This document shows, piece by piece, positions 39,725-41,563 of a DNA stretch of 41,563 bases. The stretch lies in assembly GCA_900754965.1 (NCBI GenBank), contig CAAEEO010000002.1, positions 1 to 41,563 on the forward strand, given 5' to 3'. Position 1 is the first letter of the stretch. Each line of letters starts with the position of its first letter. Position numbers and translations under genes: made by a program. The notes under the pieces are model-generated. The model was not told the origin of the DNA and did not search any database. It was given only the letters and a program-made list of their open reading frames with translations. Origin of the DNA: an uncultured Oscillospiraceae bacterium. Lineage in GTDB: Bacteria; Bacillota; Clostridia; Oscillospirales; Oscillospiraceae.

Positions 39725-40456
39725 TTATCGACCTTTCTCAACGCCCCAGCCATCCAGGGGCAAGCGCTGCATAGCGCCAAAGACTTTGCTTTTCAGATCC
39801 GGGTAAGTCCGGCTCAGTGTTCCGATCAGATCCTTGATCTCCCGACGCTTGCTCTCCTTGTCCATGGGGCAGGTATTCTCCACTACCGGCAGTTCCAGTT
39901 TCTCCGCCAGGTTGGCAATGGTTCCCTCCCCTGCATAGAGCATGGGACGAATCTGCCAGACATTGGCCCGGGACATATATGTCACCGGCTTAAAGCAGCT
40001 CAGCCGCCCCTCAAACAGCAGGGACATCAGAAATGTTTCGATCGCATCGTCAAAGTGATGCCCCAACGCCAGTTTGTTCAGCCCCCGTTCCCGGAGCAGA
40101 TCATTCAAAGCGCCCCTGCGCATCTTTGCGCATAGAGAACAGGGATTTTCCTCCTGACGCACATCAAACACGATTTCCCGAATATCGGTCTTTTTTAATA
40201 TGTATGGCACATCGATCTCCCGACACAGTTTTTCCACAGGGGAAAAATCCATATCCGGAAACCCGATATCAATGGTGATCGCCTCCAGGTGAAAAGGCTT
40301 GGGATAATAACTTTGCAAATGTTTCAATCCCCGCAAAAGCACCAGAGAGTCTTTCCCTCCGGATACTCCCACCGCAATGGCATCATTTGCCTCGATCATA
40401 CCGTAATCGTCCACGCACCTGCGCAAAAGTCCGCTGAAAGTGTTCAGATCATTCAT
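39725..40456 (-). CDS. TtcA/TtuA-like PP-loop ATPase (tRNA thiolation family)
   Basis: This 243-residue protein has the PP-loop VGVSGGKDSLVLL near residue 30, a cysteine pair in NPCSLCAKMRRGAL, and GHHFDDAIETFLMSLLFEG, as in the TtcA family that makes 2-thiocytidine 32 in tRNA with an iron-sulfur cluster. A third cysteine occurs in ENTCPMDKESKRREIKDL. In Firmicutes these proteins are often only called tRNA 2-thiocytidine biosynthesis-like; the exact product is not certain. It is the first gene of the operon with lplA and the second E1, an unexpected pairing. Upstream there is no clear promoter, only a weak TAAAAT. Confidence 0.88.
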   Translation of the reverse strand: MNDLNTFSGLLRRCVDDYGMIEANDAIAVGVSGGKDSLVLLRGLKHLQSYYPKPFHLEAITIDIGFPDMDFSPVEKLCREIDVPYILKKTDIREIVFDVRQEENPCSLCAKMRRGALNDLLRERGLNKLALGHHFDDAIETFLMSLLFEGRLSCFKPVTYMSRANVWQIRPMLYAGEGTIANLAEKLELPVVENTCPMDKESKRREIKDLIGTLSRTYPDLKSKVFGAMQRLPLDGWGVEKGR

Positions 40457-40557
40457 AAAACCTATCCTGAATTTTAAAATCGAAAACGAGCTTTTAAGCG
40501 TATTTCAAAGAAAAACAGAGATTTTAAGAGTTCTGTAATATCTATTGAAAAATACCG

Positions 40558-40586
40558 TTGACTTTAAAAATCCCTTGTGGTATAAA
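40558..40586 (+). promoter_or_regulatory. Promoter of rplM-rpsI
   Basis: TTGACT (40558-40563), exactly 17 bases, TATAAA (40581-40586): five of six matches in each box, as expected for a strong ribosomal-protein promoter. Confidence 0.85.
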
Positions 40587-40592
40587 AGTAAA

Positions 40593-40621
40593 GCACGTTT
40601 CGTGTGTTATTATAAGCGTGC
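40593..40621 (+). promoter_or_regulatory. Candidate rplM leader structure
   Basis: GCACG (40593-40597) can pair with CGTGC (40617-40621). The nested CACG (40594-40597) can instead pair with CGTG (40601-40604). The element lies at the expected transcript start of rplM, about 50 bases before its start codon. Firmicutes L13 leaders are known to be regulated, but this match is only by position and pairing. Confidence 0.4.
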
Positions 40622-40672
40622 GACTCAAAATTGTCAAAAAATATTTTATCAAGGATAATGGAGGCGTCGGAT

Positions 40673-41101
40673 ATGTCCACTACACTGGCAACCAAGGCGA
40701 CCGTTGAACGCAAATGGTACGTCCTGGACGCAGCAGGCAAGCCCCTGGGCAAGACCGCTGCTGCCGCAGCAGAGCTGCTGCGCGGCAAAAACAAAGTCAC
40801 TTACACTCCCAACGTTGACTGCGGTGACTATGTCATCATCATCAACGCAGAGAAGGCCGTTCTGACCGGCAAAAAGCTGGAGCAGAAATACTATCGCCGT
40901 CATTCCGGCTGGGTCGGCGGTCTGCACGAAGTGCAGTACAAGACCCTGATGAAGGAGAAACCCGAACTGGCCATGACCGTGGCTGTCAAGGGTATGCTCC
41001 AGAAGAACAAGCTGGGTTACGCTCAGCTGACCCGTCTGAGAGTCTTCCGCGGCGAAGAGCACAAGCATGCTGCTCAGCAGCCCATCGTGCTGGATTTTTA
41101 A
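40673..41101 (+). CDS. rplM: 50S ribosomal protein L13
   Basis: This 142-residue protein has canonical L13 motifs: RKWYVLDAAGKPLGKTAA, YTPNVDCGDYVIIINAEKA, LTGKKLEQKYYRRHSG and GMLQKNKLGYAQLTRLRVF. ATG at 40673 follows TGGAGG at good spacing; the longer open frame from 40631 is not used. It is the first gene of the usual rplM-rpsI pair, under the near-consensus promoter upstream. Confidence 0.98.
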   Translation: MSTTLATKATVERKWYVLDAAGKPLGKTAAAAAELLRGKNKVTYTPNVDCGDYVIIINAEKAVLTGKKLEQKYYRRHSGWVGGLHEVQYKTLMKEKPELAMTVAVKGMLQKNKLGYAQLTRLRVFRGEEHKHAAQQPIVLDF

Positions 41102-41115
41102 GGAGGTAAGAGAAC

Positions 41116-41529
41116 ATGGCAGCAACTTATCAGAGCAAAAAGCCGTACACTTACGGCACCGGACGCAGAAAGTCTTCTGTGGCCCGCGTTCATCTCTTCT
41201 CCAACGGCACCGGCAAGATCACCATCAACGGCCGTGACCTGGACCAGTACTTCGGTCTGGAGACCCTGAAGACCATCGTTCGTCAGCCCCTGACCCTGCT
41301 GGGCCTGGAAGGCAAGTTCGATGTGGAGTGCACCGTTTCCGGCGGCGGCGTGTCCGGCCAGGCCGGCGCAATCCGTCACGGCATTGCCCGCGCTCTGCTG
41401 CAGGTGGACGACAGCTACCGTCCCGCACTGAAGTCCGCAGGTTTCCTGACCCGCGATCCCAGAATGAAAGAGCGTAAGAAGTACGGCCTCAAGGCCGCTC
41501 GTCGCGCGCCTCAGTTCTCCAAGAGATAA
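41116..41529 (+). CDS. rpsI: 30S ribosomal protein S9
   Basis: This 137-residue protein has S9 signatures: YGTGRRKSSVARV, NGTGKITINGRDLDQYF, SGGGVSGQAGAIRHGIARAL and a basic C-terminus ending FSKR, the tail that contacts P-site tRNA. ATG at 41116 follows AAGGAGG and lies 14 bases after rplM. The remaining 34 bases of the window show no feature. Confidence 0.98.
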   Translation: MAATYQSKKPYTYGTGRRKSSVARVHLFSNGTGKITINGRDLDQYFGLETLKTIVRQPLTLLGLEGKFDVECTVSGGGVSGQAGAIRHGIARALLQVDDSYRPALKSAGFLTRDPRMKERKKYGLKAARRAPQFSKR

Positions 41530-41563
41530 CAGGCCCGACAAACCAATTCAAAAATGCTCAAAA

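Noticed and set aside
1..41563. CRISPR arrays, rRNA genes, insertion sequences with terminal inverted repeats
   Set aside because: I saw no regularly spaced repeats, no rRNA sequence and no transposase-like gene in the window.

Overview
The window looks like chromosome from a gut-type, low-to-mid-GC Gram-positive anaerobe of the class Clostridia, most likely Oscillospiraceae (Flavonifractor/Oscillibacter-like). This is inferred from the Rex redox repressor, an ECF sigma/anti-sigma pair, S-layer-homology repeats, strong AGGAGG ribosome sites with frequent TTG/GTG starts, Clostridia-type integrase, excisionase and relaxase sequences, and the rplM-rpsI pair. No species-level call can be made from the sequence alone.

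Region 1 (1-4147) is a worn flank. It holds the end of a Nudix hydrolase, a large SF1 helicase-nuclease gene broken by one in-frame TAG, remnants of an SGNH hydrolase and of an accessory protein probably from a conjugative element, and a small membrane protein.

Region 2 (4148-13365) is an integrated element in the 3' half of a tRNA-Pro(TGG) gene. It is bounded by an exact 47-bp direct repeat, and both ends carry repeated sequences that look like integrase arm sites. It carries a class II Fic protein, two broken integrases, a truncated relaxase with Sel1 repeats, an intact excisionase/integrase pair, and a four-gene operon encoding an erythromycin-esterase-like protein, a PspC protein, an OmpR-type regulator and a histidine kinase. 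The tRNA is intact at the right end. Its original terminator appears to have been left behind at the left end.

Region 3 (13500-25840) is housekeeping DNA, mostly on the + strand: trmB-xth-dusB-sigma-anti-sigma, rex-SLH protein, mnmE, a threonine-dehydrogenase-like gene, a membrane-anchored XRE regulator, a MATE exporter and a polysaccharide deacetylase.

Region 4 (25860-40456) is the metabolic core, almost all on the - strand. From a strong promoter at 34633-34661 run dctQ, dctM and dctP (a TRAP transporter), then E1-alpha, E1-beta, E2 and E3 of a 2-oxoacid or acetoin dehydrogenase complex. The E3 carries two lipoyl domains and the E2 carries one. A second operon (40456 down to 36190) encodes a TtcA-like ATPase, lipoate-protein ligase, a second E1-alpha/E1-beta pair and a 172-residue shrunken E2. 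That E2 has no lipoyl domain and no catalytic histidine. The likely reading is that LplA lipoylates the first complex and that the second E1 docks on it through the reduced E2. This is the most unusual system in the window. The window ends with rplM-rpsI on the + strand behind a near-consensus promoter.
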